Shown one piece after another: positions 25,863-35,090 of a stretch of DNA of 64,000 nt; positions within the stretch are counted from its first letter, which is position 1; each line of letters opens with the position of its first letter. The stretch comes from Bacteroidaceae bacterium (GTDB lineage: Bacteria > Bacteroidota > Bacteroidia > Bacteroidales > Bacteroidaceae). The position numbers and the translations under genes are program-made. The notes under the pieces were generated by a model. The model was not told where the DNA came from. It searched no databases and was given only the letters and a program-made list of their open reading frames with translations. Where the stretch lies: positions 1-64,000 of the forward strand of contig JAGCDQ010000077.1 of NCBI GenBank assembly GCA_017651245.1. The letters are read 5' to 3'.

Positions 25863-28262
25863 TTAAAACTCAAACAATAAACGTGCATTTATTTGTCGTC
25901 TGGTCAGGTAATTTGGTACGGCAAATTGATGATTTGTAATGTCTGTCACCCAATAATAACTGTTCACGTTCGAAATGTCGAGAATGTTAAAGCCGTCCAG
26001 ACCCAGCCAAATGTTGCGGAAAGCACGGCCCACACCCGTGTAGATGTGCTTGTCCTCATTCTTCAGCAATCGGTAGCTGATGCCAATATCGACACGGCGA
26101 TAGCTGGGCATGCGGAACACCTGTTTTTCACGACCAGAGTGGGGTGGTCCGAAGGGGAGTCCGCCGGCATAATGTGCCTGCAAGGTCATCTTCCAACGGT
26201 CGGTGGTGGGGAAATAATCGCTGAAGAACAAAGAGCAATTCAGGCGTTGGTCGGTAGGGCGGGGGACGGACTTGCTTCCATTGATTTTCTCCTCTGTCTT
26301 CATGACGCCCACACTCAGCCATGAATCGGTGCCAGGCACGAATTCACCATAGATCTTCAAGTCAAGACCTGCTGCATAACCCTTGGCAATATTGCCACCA
26401 TAATAGACAACACGCACATTATCCACATTGTAAGGAATCAAGTTGCTCAGCACTTTATAGTAAGCCTCTGCTGTGAACTTGAAAGGTCGCTGATTCACGC
26501 GGAATTTATATTCCATACCCAACACAAAGTGGATGCTTCGTTGCGATTTGATGTCCTTGCGTAAGAATGCCACAGTGTTGTTGTTCGTCGTAATCGTATC
26601 GCGCATTTCCTTATAGAAAGGTGTCTGGTGGTAGACACCTGTGGAGAAGCGATAGGTCAAATTGTCATTTTGGGCAGGGGTGAAAGCCACCGTCGCACGA
26701 GGAGAAAAGAGTGTTTCCTTGTTCCAATCCCAATGTGTCAGTCGAGCACCATAGTTCAACACCAAGCTTCCTTCTTCAAATTCCTTACGATAAGTATCCT
26801 GAAGATATAACTCATAATGCTTTGATTTCTCGCTATTTGTGGACACCATATTATAGATAAGGTCGAGGCGGTTAGTGGTGTGGGGGAGTGAGTAGCCTGC
26901 TGAGTCACGCATCTCCCATTCACGCATCGTCTCATCCACTTTCTCCATCTTCATCAAAGCCCCATATCGAAGCCAATGATTGGTGAATCGATTCTGACCT
27001 GTAATGCCTATGCTGGTCATGCTGGCATTCAATCGGTTACGGGCATGTTCATGATAAGTTCCGATACCCAGACTCTCATCATCTCCATCATTGTTTAGCC
27101 AATACTCACCATTGATGTCGTAGGTCTCGCGTTCCTTGGTCTTGAAACCAGACCAATTAAACGTCAACAAGTTCATTTTATTGAAGTTATGGGTGATAGA
27201 GAAGGCTCCAAAATAGGTGTGGAACTTGTCCTGTTCACTGCCATCAAAATAGACCTTAAATTCCTTCACATCCGACGAAGTACCAAATTTCGTGGTTCTA
27301 TCACTAGGGGTGAAATCATAGTCGTTGGTGGAAATGACACCCACCAAGTCAAACGTCCATCTTTGGCTAGGACTCCAACTCATATAAGTCTGATAATCAA
27401 AGTCACGAGGGTCGTATTCACCCTTGGTGTCCATCGTGCCCAAGAGGTTTTTCATCGTTTTGTAACGAAGGGCATGCGTCATCGAAAATTTCTCAGAACC
27501 AAAGCCCATGTAGCCGCTGGCGCCCAAAAGGCTGGCACTCACGCTGCCTTCAAAACCTTTCACTTTCTTGTAGGTGATGTCCAGCACACTTGACATTTTC
27601 TCTCCATATTTCGCCTCGAAACCACCAGCAGAAAAGCCAATTTTCTCCACCATGTCAGGATTGATGATGCTCAAACCTTCCTGTTGACCGCTGCGAATCA
27701 ATAGGGGACGATATACTTCTATTCCGTTGATATACACAGAGTTCTCATCAAAAGAGCCGCCACGAACATTATATTGAGATGAAAGCTCACTGTGGGTGGA
27801 AACACCTGCCTGACTGGTGATCAAGCGTTCCACACCGCCACCGCTGGCATTTCCCATGTGTCTCATGTCGTTCATGTTCACATCAGTCATCGTGCTTGTT
27901 TGCCTGCGAATATCTGTCACTTCCACGTTACCCAATTCATAACCGAGGGAAGGCAGCATCACGCTCAGCGTTACAGAATCCACAGGATTCTCCAACACAC
28001 GCTTCCTGGTTTCATAGCCCAACATGGAAAAGACAACGACCATCGAGTCGGCACTTTCACAAGAAAAACGAAATTCTCCTTTCAGATTACACACAGCTCC
28101 ACAGCCAGTGCCCTCCACACGAACCTGAGCCAATTCCAAAGGAGCTTTCTGATCGTCAATGACTTTTCCTTTAATCACAACAGTTTGGGCATAACAACAA
28201 GTCACACCCAGCATCCACAACAATGTTATGGCTATATATTTATATATAATGTGTTGTATCAT
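25863..28262 (-). CDS. TonB-dependent outer-membrane receptor
   Basis: 799 aa. Signal peptide to about residue 25 (CCYAQ), then a carboxypeptidase-regulatory-like beta-sandwich (about 28-110, IKGKVIDDQKAPLELAQVRV), then the plug (about 115-225) with GGSFDENSVYINGIEVYRP, and a beta-barrel ending in the aromatic C-terminus RLLFEF needed for BAM insertion. It imports a ligand through the outer membrane using TonB. No SusD-like partner is adjacent, so it is not a classical Sus pair; ligand unknown. A -7 element TAAGTTTG (minus strand) lies at 28286-28293. Confidence 0.87.
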   Translation of the reverse strand: MIQHIIYKYIAITLLWMLGVTCCYAQTVVIKGKVIDDQKAPLELAQVRVEGTGCGAVCNLKGEFRFSCESADSMVVVFSMLGYETRKRVLENPVDSVTLSVMLPSLGYELGNVEVTDIRRQTSTMTDVNMNDMRHMGNASGGGVERLITSQAGVSTHSELSSQYNVRGGSFDENSVYINGIEVYRPLLIRSGQQEGLSIINPDMVEKIGFSAGGFEAKYGEKMSSVLDITYKKVKGFEGSVSASLLGASGYMGFGSEKFSMTHALRYKTMKNLLGTMDTKGEYDPRDFDYQTYMSWSPSQRWTFDLVGVISTNDYDFTPSDRTTKFGTSSDVKEFKVYFDGSEQDKFHTYFGAFSITHNFNKMNLLTFNWSGFKTKERETYDINGEYWLNNDGDDESLGIGTYHEHARNRLNASMTSIGITGQNRFTNHWLRYGALMKMEKVDETMREWEMRDSAGYSLPHTTNRLDLIYNMVSTNSEKSKHYELYLQDTYRKEFEEGSLVLNYGARLTHWDWNKETLFSPRATVAFTPAQNDNLTYRFSTGVYHQTPFYKEMRDTITTNNNTVAFLRKDIKSQRSIHFVLGMEYKFRVNQRPFKFTAEAYYKVLSNLIPYNVDNVRVVYYGGNIAKGYAAGLDLKIYGEFVPGTDSWLSVGVMKTEEKINGSKSVPRPTDQRLNCSLFFSDYFPTTDRWKMTLQAHYAGGLPFGPPHSGREKQVFRMPSYRRVDIGISYRLLKNEDKHIYTGVGRAFRNIWLGLDGFNILDISNVNSYYWVTDITNHQFAVPNYLTRRQINARLLFEF

Positions 28263-28436
28263 TGATTAAAATAACGATAATTCCACAAACTTATTGTGAC
28301 GAACTTATTTTTGTTTGGAACACGGATTGCATGAATTGAACGGATATAAGAGGGGATGTCTTTAAAATAGCTATTTAACATAACCGCGATTACATTCGAT
28401 TTAGCCTAATGGGGCTTGCAGGGAAATTATCAAAGA

Positions 28437-28468
28437 AAACACCCGCCCAACTGAGCGAGTGTTTATTC
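28437..28468 (-). terminator. Terminator of asnA
   Basis: On the minus strand: stem AACACTCGC/GCGGGTGTT with loop TCAGTTGG, then TTCTTTG. It lies 40 bp after the asnA stop, and a heptamer array (28480-28507) sits in the gap. Confidence 0.7.
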
Positions 28469-28507
28469 TATTTTCATTAACCGTTAACCTATAACCATTA
28501 ACCGTTG

Positions 28508-29545
28508 TTAGATCAGCGGCATTCCTGCCTTAGCACATTCATCACGCATTTCATCTGGCCAGATGGATGCCTGGATTTCACCCACGTGCGCTTTGTGCAG
28601 CAACACCATGCAGAGACGGCTCTGACCAATTCCTCCACCTACAGACAATGGAATCTCGTCGTTCATTAACTTTTTGTGGAAATACAAGTTCAAACGTTCT
28701 TCCTTATCTTCCAGTTTCAGCTGGCGCAACAGTGATTCCTTGTCCACACGGATACCCATCGAACTGAGTTCGATGCTCCGTTCGAGCACAGGATACCAAA
28801 TCAGGATGTCACCATTCAAGCCCTTGTAACCGTCTTCATTGGGTGTGCTCCAGTCATCGTAGTCAGGTGCTCGGCCATCGTGCTTTTCACCATTGGAGAG
28901 CTTGCCTCCGATGCCCATGATGAACACAGCGCCATACTTCTTGCAAATCGCATCTTCGCGCTCCTTTGGCGTCATATCAGGATACATCTGCAGGAGTTCC
29001 TCAGAATGGATGAAATGAATCTCTTCTGGCAGGAATGGCTTGATTTGTGGATAAGATTCGCACACCAGATATTCTGTCCGCATGATGGCAGCATAAATAT
29101 CCTTCACGATTTTCTTCAGGAACGCCAGATTGCGGTCTTCCTTGCGGATGGTTCTGCACCAATCCCACTGATCCACATACAGCGAATGCGTGTTGTCCAG
29201 TTCTTCATCACCACGAATGGCATTCATGTCGGTATAGAGTCCGTAACCAGGCTGAATACCATATTCTGCCAGCATCACTCGTTTCCATTTGGCGAGGGAA
29301 TGCACCACCTCTGCCACTTGGTCGTTCATGTCCATGATGGGGAACGAAACGGGACGTTCCACGCCATTCAGGTCGTCGTTAAGACCCAATCCGCGCAGCA
29401 CGAACAAAGGTGCTGTCACACGGCGCAGACGAAGTGCAGTCGAAAGGTTTGCCTGAAAGAAGTCCTTGATCTGCTTGATGCCCAGCTCTGTCTGGATGGG
29501 GTCAAGCAGTGGGTGGTAACCTTCGACTTTAATGAGTTTGCTCAT
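28508..29545 (-). CDS. asnA: Aspartate-ammonia ligase (asparagine synthetase A)
   Basis: 345 aa, close to the 330 residues of E. coli AsnA. It makes asparagine from aspartate, ammonia and ATP in a class II aminoacyl-tRNA-synthetase-like fold. Visible are TELGIKQIKDFFQANLS, LRLRRVTAPLFV, GYGLYTDMNAIRGDEELDN, DQWDWCRTI, GIGGKLSNGEKHDGRAPDYD and the motif-3-like GGGIGQSRLCM with the ATP-binding Arg. A -7 element TAACTTTG (minus strand) lies at 29611-29618. It is the last housekeeping gene before the accessory island. Confidence 0.96.
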   Translation of the reverse strand: MSKLIKVEGYHPLLDPIQTELGIKQIKDFFQANLSTALRLRRVTAPLFVLRGLGLNDDLNGVERPVSFPIMDMNDQVAEVVHSLAKWKRVMLAEYGIQPGYGLYTDMNAIRGDEELDNTHSLYVDQWDWCRTIRKEDRNLAFLKKIVKDIYAAIMRTEYLVCESYPQIKPFLPEEIHFIHSEELLQMYPDMTPKEREDAICKKYGAVFIMGIGGKLSNGEKHDGRAPDYDDWSTPNEDGYKGLNGDILIWYPVLERSIELSSMGIRVDKESLLRQLKLEDKEERLNLYFHKKLMNDEIPLSVGGGIGQSRLCMVLLHKAHVGEIQASIWPDEMRDECAKAGMPLI

Positions 29546-29783
29546 ATCTAATTGTTGTTTTGTATCGATTTAGAATCTTGCCCAAGACTGTCTCTTTGCC
29601 TAAAGCGCTGCAAAGTTACGACTTATTTTAATAACAATACAAATTTTTTCGTAAAAATAATTGCAAAATGTAAGAAAAACACACTCGTTTTCTTACACTA
29701 TTGCATAAAAATGCCACATTTACCTATCATATTATAGGAAAACAACTGTCTACTCCCCTACTCCATTGTTCGTTATCAACTAT

Positions 29784-29812
29784 AAAAAAAAGGGAGCACT
29801 GCTGTGCCCCCT
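29784..29812 (-). terminator. Terminator of the truncated gene at the island edge
   Basis: On the minus strand, a GGGGGCAC/GTGCTCCC stem with a 4-nt loop is followed by eight T. It lies 13 bp after the stop of the gene remnant at 29825. It shows that a real transcript used to end here. Confidence 0.75.
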
Positions 29813-29824
29813 TGATTGATTCAG

Positions 29825-29947
29825 TTATTGATTGTTTTCTTTTGCAAGAGCTTCCTTGACGTCTTTCAGCTTGATGCTCTTGAGGATCGCCTGGATGTCA
29901 GGGTTACATTTGGCAGGGAAGCACGAAAAGCGTACGCTGGTGCGCAA
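29825..29947 (-). pseudogene. 3' remnant of a truncated gene at the island boundary
   Basis: A 40-codon open frame, bounded upstream by TAG, ends with CNPDIQAILKSIKLKDV and a Lys/Glu-rich tail, then TAA and a good terminator. It has no start codon in a sensible place and reads as the C-terminal helix of a longer protein whose 5' part is missing. The parent family was not recognised. The rest of the 29546-30041 spacer shows only the asnA promoter and AT-rich sequence. Confidence 0.45.
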
Positions 29948-30041
29948 CTACAACAAAGGGAGCCGATTCTCACGAACAGGCTTCCTTTTTCAACTCAAAC
30001 AAAATATACAAAATAATACGAACGAGAAAATATTGTAAAAC

Positions 30042-32414
30042 TTATTTCTTGCTCTTCTGAAAACTGTATTCTGTATACTGTATCACATACCCACGGTTGA
30101 TCCAGCTTCGAATCATCATGTAGCATCTTCGATGGTCTGTACTCATCCCTTCCTGCCTTCTCACTCGCTTGGCATCCTCCATCGTGAAGGTGTCGGGCAG
30201 CAGTTCCAAGAGGTTGCGAGGACCACGTTTGCCCACTCTCTCCTCACTTCGGTTTGCCTTGTCGATGTCCTCACCAAAGAATTCCATCTTGCAGTAGAGG
30301 TCATAGTTCAGGCTCCAGCGAATGAAGTCTTCGATGCACTTTTCCCACTTCTGACCATTCGCCACATAGAGCACACAGGCTTTCAGCCAAGCAATCACAC
30401 AGGCACGATGTGAGAGGTTCCAGTAGGTTTCATTTTGCGAGAGTCGTGCAAACTCTGCACATTCCTCTTGCAACTTCTTCACCAGCCTCCACGCTTGCTG
30501 ACACTCGATGAGTCCCCTTGCTGCCACGAGGTTGTCGATGTAGGGTTTCAATGTCTCGTCAAAGGCAGCGTCGTACTTGCCATAGATGGGTTGCTCACAA
30601 CCAATCTCCTGTGCTGGGATGGTGCAGAAATTGATACGGCTGATCGGTCCATCGGTCAACACCCTTGCAAAGAACCTCCTTCCTTTCTGCACGGTCGTGC
30701 AAGCGTTCCAGTTGAAGCGGCATTGTGGTCTTGCCGTCACACTTTGCGTACCCACACGAGTCTGTCCGTACTCTGCCCCTGGGTCGAATGCCAGACACAT
30801 CAACTGGAAGTGCTGCTTGCCCGTCTGACCTTTCAACTGCTCGAACAAATCCAGTTCGTTCAGTTTCACATACACGAAATGTCCCTCTGCCTCGTCCATT
30901 CGAGTCACCAGTGCAGGCTTCGTCATGTCAGGGTCAATCATCTGAATCACCAAGCCCTCAGGTCTCACCATCTTGTCCTTGTTCGCGCCCTTCTTCTGGC
31001 AGTCCTTCTTCCATTCCTCCTCCCTGCGTTCATTCTCCTTGTCACGCTTCTGAATGTCCGCCATGATGTGTTGGATGGGGTCGTCAATGCAACCCTTGCC
31101 TGCACCCGTCTCTGCCATCAGGCAGTTCATCAGCGTGGCTTCATGCTCCTTGTAGTCCGTGTATTCAAAACGCACACCACACAAGTGCGTTGCCAAAGCA
31201 GGGAACACGGCATGCGCCACAGCAGGCTTGTAGATGGCAGGAGTCTTGGAAGTGAGCAGTTCAATCAGTTTGGGCAGTTTTTTGGGCATGGAGGGGATTG
31301 AGGTTTGAGGTTGGAGGTTTGGCTCCGCCGAGCTGAAGGTTGAGGTTTGGGCGTTTTCTTCTTTCTCCTCCATGCGCTGGCTTTGGGTGAAGAGTTCCTC
31401 CTGAAACCTGCAGAGCTTCTGGCTGGGGTTGTAGTACTTGGCATAGAAGTCATTCACCAGCTTCTGGATGTTCTCGTCCTGCCAGTTCTGTGGCATCAGT
31501 TCAGCCAAGAGACCGTTCACCTCGCCAATGGTGAGCAACTGCACGGCTCCACTCAGAAACACCTTCACCGTCGTGTGCCTGCCACCCTCATTCAGGAAGT
31601 CGCTCCATTTTAGTCCCTTCTCCTTCATCACCCCCTCTGCGATAAAGCGAGTGCGCTCGTTAGGTTTTTCTGAACACGAACCTTCAGCTCGGCGTAGCCA
31701 ATTGCTCGAATGACACGAATCATTCGTGAGGTTCGTGTTCGTCATTTCTGTGCTATCTGTGGTATCTGTGTGACATTCCTCCCACGGACAATAGTGTTTC
31801 CTTGCCTTCTTCGCCCCTGCAGGCACTTCCTCCAGTCCCTGAGCCTCACGCTCTTTCAGCAGGGCATACTCAGCGGCACTCTCCTTTTGCGTCATAGGCT
31901 CCTCAAAGATGGCATCGTCCAGGAACGGGAGATCCTCCTCAGAGCCGCTGGTGGAGAACACCACCCTTTGCAAGTCCTTCGTGTTCGTGTCCATCTCAAT
32001 CTTCAGGGCGCAGGCCACTCTCACCTGGTTCTCCAAGATGGTCTTGCCCTTCTCACGACGGCACACCAGATGCCAGCCGCCGCTGGGTGACTTCTCCAGC
32101 ATCAGCAAGCCTATCTCCTCCTTCTTCGAGAGAATCAGCTGCTTCATCGCCTCCGTCTGTTCCGCGTCGTAGCAGTCGATGTCGTGGAAGAATGTCGAGC
32201 TGATATGCTTGCAGCCAGCCAGCACCCCATCCACAGGCCATGCGTTGTATGCCAGCTGCAGGAGTTGCTCCTTCTCGCCCTGCTTGCCCTTGCGATACGC
32301 TGCCAGATGTCTGAGATTATCCTTAGAGTTGCGCAGCGCCATCAACTCCTCTCGGTTCTTGACGGGACAGGCAATCTTGTGCCTGTCCGCGTCGTAAGTG
32401 ATATGACTGATCAT
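30042..32414 (-). CDS. VirE N-terminal/DUF3987-like primase-helicase protein
   Basis: 790 aa. The N-terminal part (about 1-200) resembles the BT4734/VirE_N primase-like domain, with acidic FHDIDCYD (Asp78, Asp80) and PSGGWHLV. The C-terminal half resembles DUF3987, with a P-loop-like TGAGKG near residue 435 and RMDEAEGHFVYVKLNELDLF. Such proteins are common in Bacteroidetes mobile elements next to HU-like genes and probably act in DNA replication. Two linkers (about 235-285 and 345-375) are low in conservation and carry intergenic-type repeats. The last codons contain a heptamer array (30064-30084). It is the last gene of a minus-strand set beginning near 34082. Confidence 0.8.
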   Translation of the reverse strand: MISHITYDADRHKIACPVKNREELMALRNSKDNLRHLAAYRKGKQGEKEQLLQLAYNAWPVDGVLAGCKHISSTFFHDIDCYDAEQTEAMKQLILSKKEEIGLLMLEKSPSGGWHLVCRREKGKTILENQVRVACALKIEMDTNTKDLQRVVFSTSGSEEDLPFLDDAIFEEPMTQKESAAEYALLKEREAQGLEEVPAGAKKARKHYCPWEECHTDTTDSTEMTNTNLTNDSCHSSNWLRRAEGSCSEKPNERTRFIAEGVMKEKGLKWSDFLNEGGRHTTVKVFLSGAVQLLTIGEVNGLLAELMPQNWQDENIQKLVNDFYAKYYNPSQKLCRFQEELFTQSQRMEEKEENAQTSTFSSAEPNLQPQTSIPSMPKKLPKLIELLTSKTPAIYKPAVAHAVFPALATHLCGVRFEYTDYKEHEATLMNCLMAETGAGKGCIDDPIQHIMADIQKRDKENERREEEWKKDCQKKGANKDKMVRPEGLVIQMIDPDMTKPALVTRMDEAEGHFVYVKLNELDLFEQLKGQTGKQHFQLMCLAFDPGAEYGQTRVGTQSVTARPQCRFNWNACTTVQKGRRFFARVLTDGPISRINFCTIPAQEIGCEQPIYGKYDAAFDETLKPYIDNLVAARGLIECQQAWRLVKKLQEECAEFARLSQNETYWNLSHRACVIAWLKACVLYVANGQKWEKCIEDFIRWSLNYDLYCKMEFFGEDIDKANRSEERVGKRGPRNLLELLPDTFTMEDAKRVRRQEGMSTDHRRCYMMIRSWINRGYVIQYTEYSFQKSKK
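30064..30084. repeat. Heptamer array CTGTAT(T/A/C) inside the VirE gene 3' end
   Basis: CTGTATT, CTGTATA, CTGTATC in tandem within coding sequence. The same heptamer recurs at 41409-41429 and 41562-41583 at the other side of the island. Confidence 0.85.
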
Positions 32415-32427
32415 AGTTAGTATAGCA

Positions 32428-32739
32428 TTAGGCGCATTCTGTCATGGCGATTTTCGCCAGTCGGTTCTCATGGTCGAGCGCCTGCAGCTTCTCGAAGTTG
32501 AACATGTCGATAGGCAGGCTGGTGAACCGTTTCACCCTCTTCATCGACCGCTTCACCCATCCGTAGGGCGTCTTGCACAGCATCACATCCTTCGGACGCT
32601 TGTCCTTGTTCCTGTTGTATGCCTTGAAAGACAGACTTCTCGTTTCTGGGTCCAGATACAGGACACCTTCAATTCTCTTGCCCGTCAGCAGCTGCTCCAG
32701 CAACTCGAGGGCGTTCACGATAAAAATATACTTTTTCAT
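32428..32739 (-). CDS. Small basic protein of the VirE arm
   Basis: 103 aa from ATG 32739; the longer frame starts in repeat sequence. It begins MKKYIFIVNALELLEQLLTG and is Lys/Arg-rich (LSFKAYNRNKDKRPKD, WVKRSMKRVKRF). The mean charge is strongly positive, so nucleic-acid binding is possible. It starts 13 bp before the VirE gene on the same strand. No family was recognised; similar small genes accompany VirE genes in related elements. Confidence 0.6.
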   Translation of the reverse strand: MKKYIFIVNALELLEQLLTGKRIEGVLYLDPETRSLSFKAYNRNKDKRPKDVMLCKTPYGWVKRSMKRVKRFTSLPIDMFNFEKLQALDHENRLAKIAMTECA

Positions 32740-32786
32740 AATTGGATTGATTTTAGCGAGATGAAGCTTCTGATTTTGGCGCCAAC

Positions 32787-32935
32787 ACCTTGAACTCTTG
32801 AACCTTGAACTCTTGAACTCTTGAACTTCTTGAACCATGAACTCTCAGTGCTCATATGAATTCCATTCGCTCCAACCCAATTGTTCTTCTTCTTTAATTT
32901 AAATCTCAAATCTCAAATCTCAAACCTCAAATCTC
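32787..32935. repeat. Two short-repeat arrays (TTGAACTC-type and AAATCTC x5)
   Basis: About 32787-32836 holds six or seven copies of TTGAAC(TC/C) with 7-9 bp spacing. 32901-32935 holds five copies of AAATCTC with exact 7-bp period (one AAACCTC). The second array runs into the 3' end of the gene at 32927. Confidence 0.85.
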
Positions 32936-33397
32936 TGCTTGCTTTGGAAATGCAAGCAAATATCCTTTTCTCACTGTTTCCATGTCGGCATCCGTCACAA
33001 ACGCATCGCCGTTCTCCACCTTTGCCATTGCCCATACAAATCGGATGGCTTCCTCTCGCTGGGTGGCTACCCATGAGTCCACCACGATGTTGCTTGTCTC
33101 GTGCAGCCCTGTCAGTTGGCACACCCTGTCCACATAGGCACGGGTGTTGTTGTGGTCTTGGGGTGGTGCCCATCGGTTGATGATGTCAATCACCGTCCAC
33201 AGCTGGTGCTTCTGGTTGTAGGTGTTCAGCAGCACGAACGCTGCCCTGTAGCCACTTTCCATGTCCCAGAAGATGCAGAACTTGCCGTCGTGGCTCCTTT
33301 GCCCCTGCCAAGGCTTGTTCACGAACGAGTGTCGGATGTTCAGAGGGTTGTTGTTCCTGATCCCTCTGGGCAGTTGCTTCGTCATTGCCTTCTTCAT
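32927..33397 (-). CDS. Small lysozyme-like protein (phage structural protein P5-like)
   Basis: 156 aa. The N-terminal motif PRGIRNNNPLNIRHS and KFCIFWDMESGYRAAFVLLN are typical of a small muramidase-like family often annotated structural protein P5 and found in Bacteroidetes phages and elements. The conserved Asp/Glu after the RNNNP motif could be catalytic. No signal peptide. It suggests cell-wall cleavage during transfer or lysis. It overlaps the next gene upstream by 4 bp, so translation is coupled. Confidence 0.7.
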   Translation of the reverse strand: MKKAMTKQLPRGIRNNNPLNIRHSFVNKPWQGQRSHDGKFCIFWDMESGYRAAFVLLNTYNQKHQLWTVIDIINRWAPPQDHNNTRAYVDRVCQLTGLHETSNIVVDSWVATQREEAIRFVWAMAKVENGDAFVTDADMETVRKGYLLAFPKQAEI

Positions 33398-33702
33398 GAT
33401 GAGATACGTTTTGAAAGATTGATCAGTTTGATGTTCGTGAACTCCCTGCCTTTGTACTCGCGAAGCGAGAATGAAATCGTCAGGTCCAGTTCTGCCTGGC
33501 TCTCCATCAGTTCTTGGAGTTGCTTCACATAGTCAGGGTTTCCACAGGTGTGGTCGCACACCAGAATGTCTTCGCCCGGCTTGCCATCGTTGCGCACGTA
33601 TGGCACACTCACTGTCACTGGGTAAGTTTCTCTTGCCTCACCCTCTTTGGTCGTCCAACTGCGTGGCTCGCCAATTGATTTGATAAAACCTGATTTAATC
33701 AT
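33394..33702 (-). CDS. Small OB-fold-like protein
   Basis: 102 aa with alternating strands (YPVTVSVPYVRND, ELDLTISFSLREYKGREFTNIKLINL), a pattern like small single-strand-binding or DUF3127-type OB folds. This is inference from pattern only. It overlaps the lysozyme-like gene by 4 bp and lies 11 bp after the Cys-rich gene, so all are one operon. Confidence 0.55.
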   Translation of the reverse strand: MIKSGFIKSIGEPRSWTTKEGEARETYPVTVSVPYVRNDGKPGEDILVCDHTCGNPDYVKQLQELMESQAELDLTISFSLREYKGREFTNIKLINLSKRISS

Positions 33703-33713
33703 AATTGTAAGAT

Positions 33714-34082
33714 TTAAAAGTTGTAATAGATATTGCCGTTTTGGCTAATGTATTCTTCTCTGAGGTCTTCGATGGATAGTCTCTCCTCCTCGCTGATGAT
33801 GCCCAGTTCGATGCTTTGGGTTTCAGTGCGCCGCCTGAGCATCACGAACATGAGAAAATCCTTCTTCTTCACTCTACCTTGACCGCTGCCGGCATAGTCG
33901 AAGCTGGGTTCCATCTGCCAGTGGTCACACACATGGAGTTGATCCACTTCCTCCTTCTTCCCCTGCAAGGCACATGTCCGTGCAGAGGTGCTTGATAAAC
34001 ACTTGTGAATGCAGGATGCACAGCATTTCCTGATTCTGATGCCACAACTGTTGGTGGCGAATTGGTTTGGTTTCTTTGCCAT
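33714..34082 (-). CDS. Cys-rich small protein, first gene of the VirE arm
   Basis: 122 aa. The N-terminal half has six Cys residues (SCGIRIRKCCASCIHKCLSS, TCALQG, VCDHW) that could bind zinc or form disulfides; no signal peptide favours zinc. The second half is charged. A promoter -7 element TACCTTTG (minus strand, 34135-34142) lies about 55 bp before the start, making this the likely first gene of the five-gene unit ending with the VirE protein. Family not recognised. Confidence 0.55.
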   Translation of the reverse strand: MAKKPNQFATNSCGIRIRKCCASCIHKCLSSTSARTCALQGKKEEVDQLHVCDHWQMEPSFDYAGSGQGRVKKKDFLMFVMLRRRTETQSIELGIISEEERLSIEDLREEYISQNGNIYYNF

Positions 34083-34134
34083 ATTTAATCCTTTTTTAAA
34101 TGTTATTATCGAACCGATTTTCTGTTTGACGATG

Positions 34135-34142
34135 CAAAGGTA
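34135..34142 (-). promoter_or_regulatory. -7 element of the VirE-arm operon
   Basis: TACCTTTG on the minus strand. No clear -33 TTTG at 19-20 bp. Confidence 0.5.
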
Positions 34143-34169
34143 TGGGCTTTATTTAGGGTCTAAAGTGAA

Positions 34170-34661
34170 TTAGTTTAGACTCGTTAAAAAATCGTCCATT
34201 AGCACCTGAAGTCGCTTCCTTTGTGCAGGATTTATCGCATAATAGCCCCAATTCTTGAAGATGCTATTTTTCTCCTTAGTGTGTTCAAGAGTCAGATGAA
34301 GTCGCAACTGGCTCACACGCTCCACAGGCTGGTAAATGCCCTTTACCTGCATATTATAAACAAGCCCTGTCACGAAGTAGCGATTCAACTCACGCTTTTG
34401 CTTCATGACCAAACCTTCATAGAAAAGGTCGTCACACACTACCTTCTCCCAAATCTTCCTGATGTATGGTCGCCATTCGTCTGTAGCATACTCGTCGATG
34501 GCTTTCACATAATCCAACGCATCACGTTGGCAATGCGCCAGCAAGTCGCCTTTCGCCATTCCAGTGTTTTTCTCAGCTATATACAGCTCACCCTTTTGCC
34601 AAAGAATCAACACATTTTCAGCAGTAACGCCCTTGGTGGGCACTTTAATGAATTTCTTCAT
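34170..34661 (-). CDS. Hypothetical helical protein
   Basis: 163 aa from ATG 34661 (MKKFIKVPTKGVTAENVL); an in-frame ATG at 34730 would add 23 residues. It is mostly helical and charged, with WRPYIRKIWEKVV and QRKRLQVLMDDFLTSLN. No motif or family was recognised. It stands alone between the VirE arm and the 350-bp spacer. Possible -7 elements are at 34825-34832 (TAATTTTG) and 34897-34904 (TACCTTTG), both minus strand. Confidence 0.55.
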   Translation of the reverse strand: MKKFIKVPTKGVTAENVLILWQKGELYIAEKNTGMAKGDLLAHCQRDALDYVKAIDEYATDEWRPYIRKIWEKVVCDDLFYEGLVMKQKRELNRYFVTGLVYNMQVKGIYQPVERVSQLRLHLTLEHTKEKNSIFKNWGYYAINPAQRKRLQVLMDDFLTSLN

Positions 34662-34730
34662 TTCGTTGAGTTTGTGAGGAGAGAGGTCCAGAATTGGATC
34701 CTTTTCACTCGCGAGACTCCTTTCGCTCAC

Positions 34731-35090
34731 TCACCCAACCGGTCGTTCCTGTTACGACCATTTAAATAATTATTTATATTACCGAGGTTTCTTCCCTTGG
34801 GGTTTACTCCCTTGATTTTCGTTGCAAAATTACGACCTCCCTCACCCGTCACTTGGATGATAGCGGACAATACCGGTCGATAGCGGAACTTTTTTGCAAA
34901 GGTAGATACTATTTCATTGCACCTTGAAATCTTTTGTACAATAAAAAAATGAAAAACAACCGATTGTCAATCTTCGTCAATGTTCGTCAATCAATATCAA
35001 AGAATTTCGTCAATGTTCATCAAAACGGAAAGGTGGCAAAACTCTTTTCTGAGCCTTGCCACCTGAATATTGAATCGGAGGACTTTTACC
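34731..35090. other. 360-bp noncoding spacer with 10-bp direct repeats
   Basis: AT-rich. It holds two possible minus-strand -7 elements and a cluster of direct repeats GTCAATnTTC (34966-34975, 34976-34985, partial at 34986-34995, again 35009-35018). No convincing gene was found; the short frames here lack conserved features. Confidence 0.6.

Noticed and set aside
32787..32935. CRISPR array
   Set aside because: Repeat units are 7-9 bp with no unique spacers; this is simple tandem repetition.
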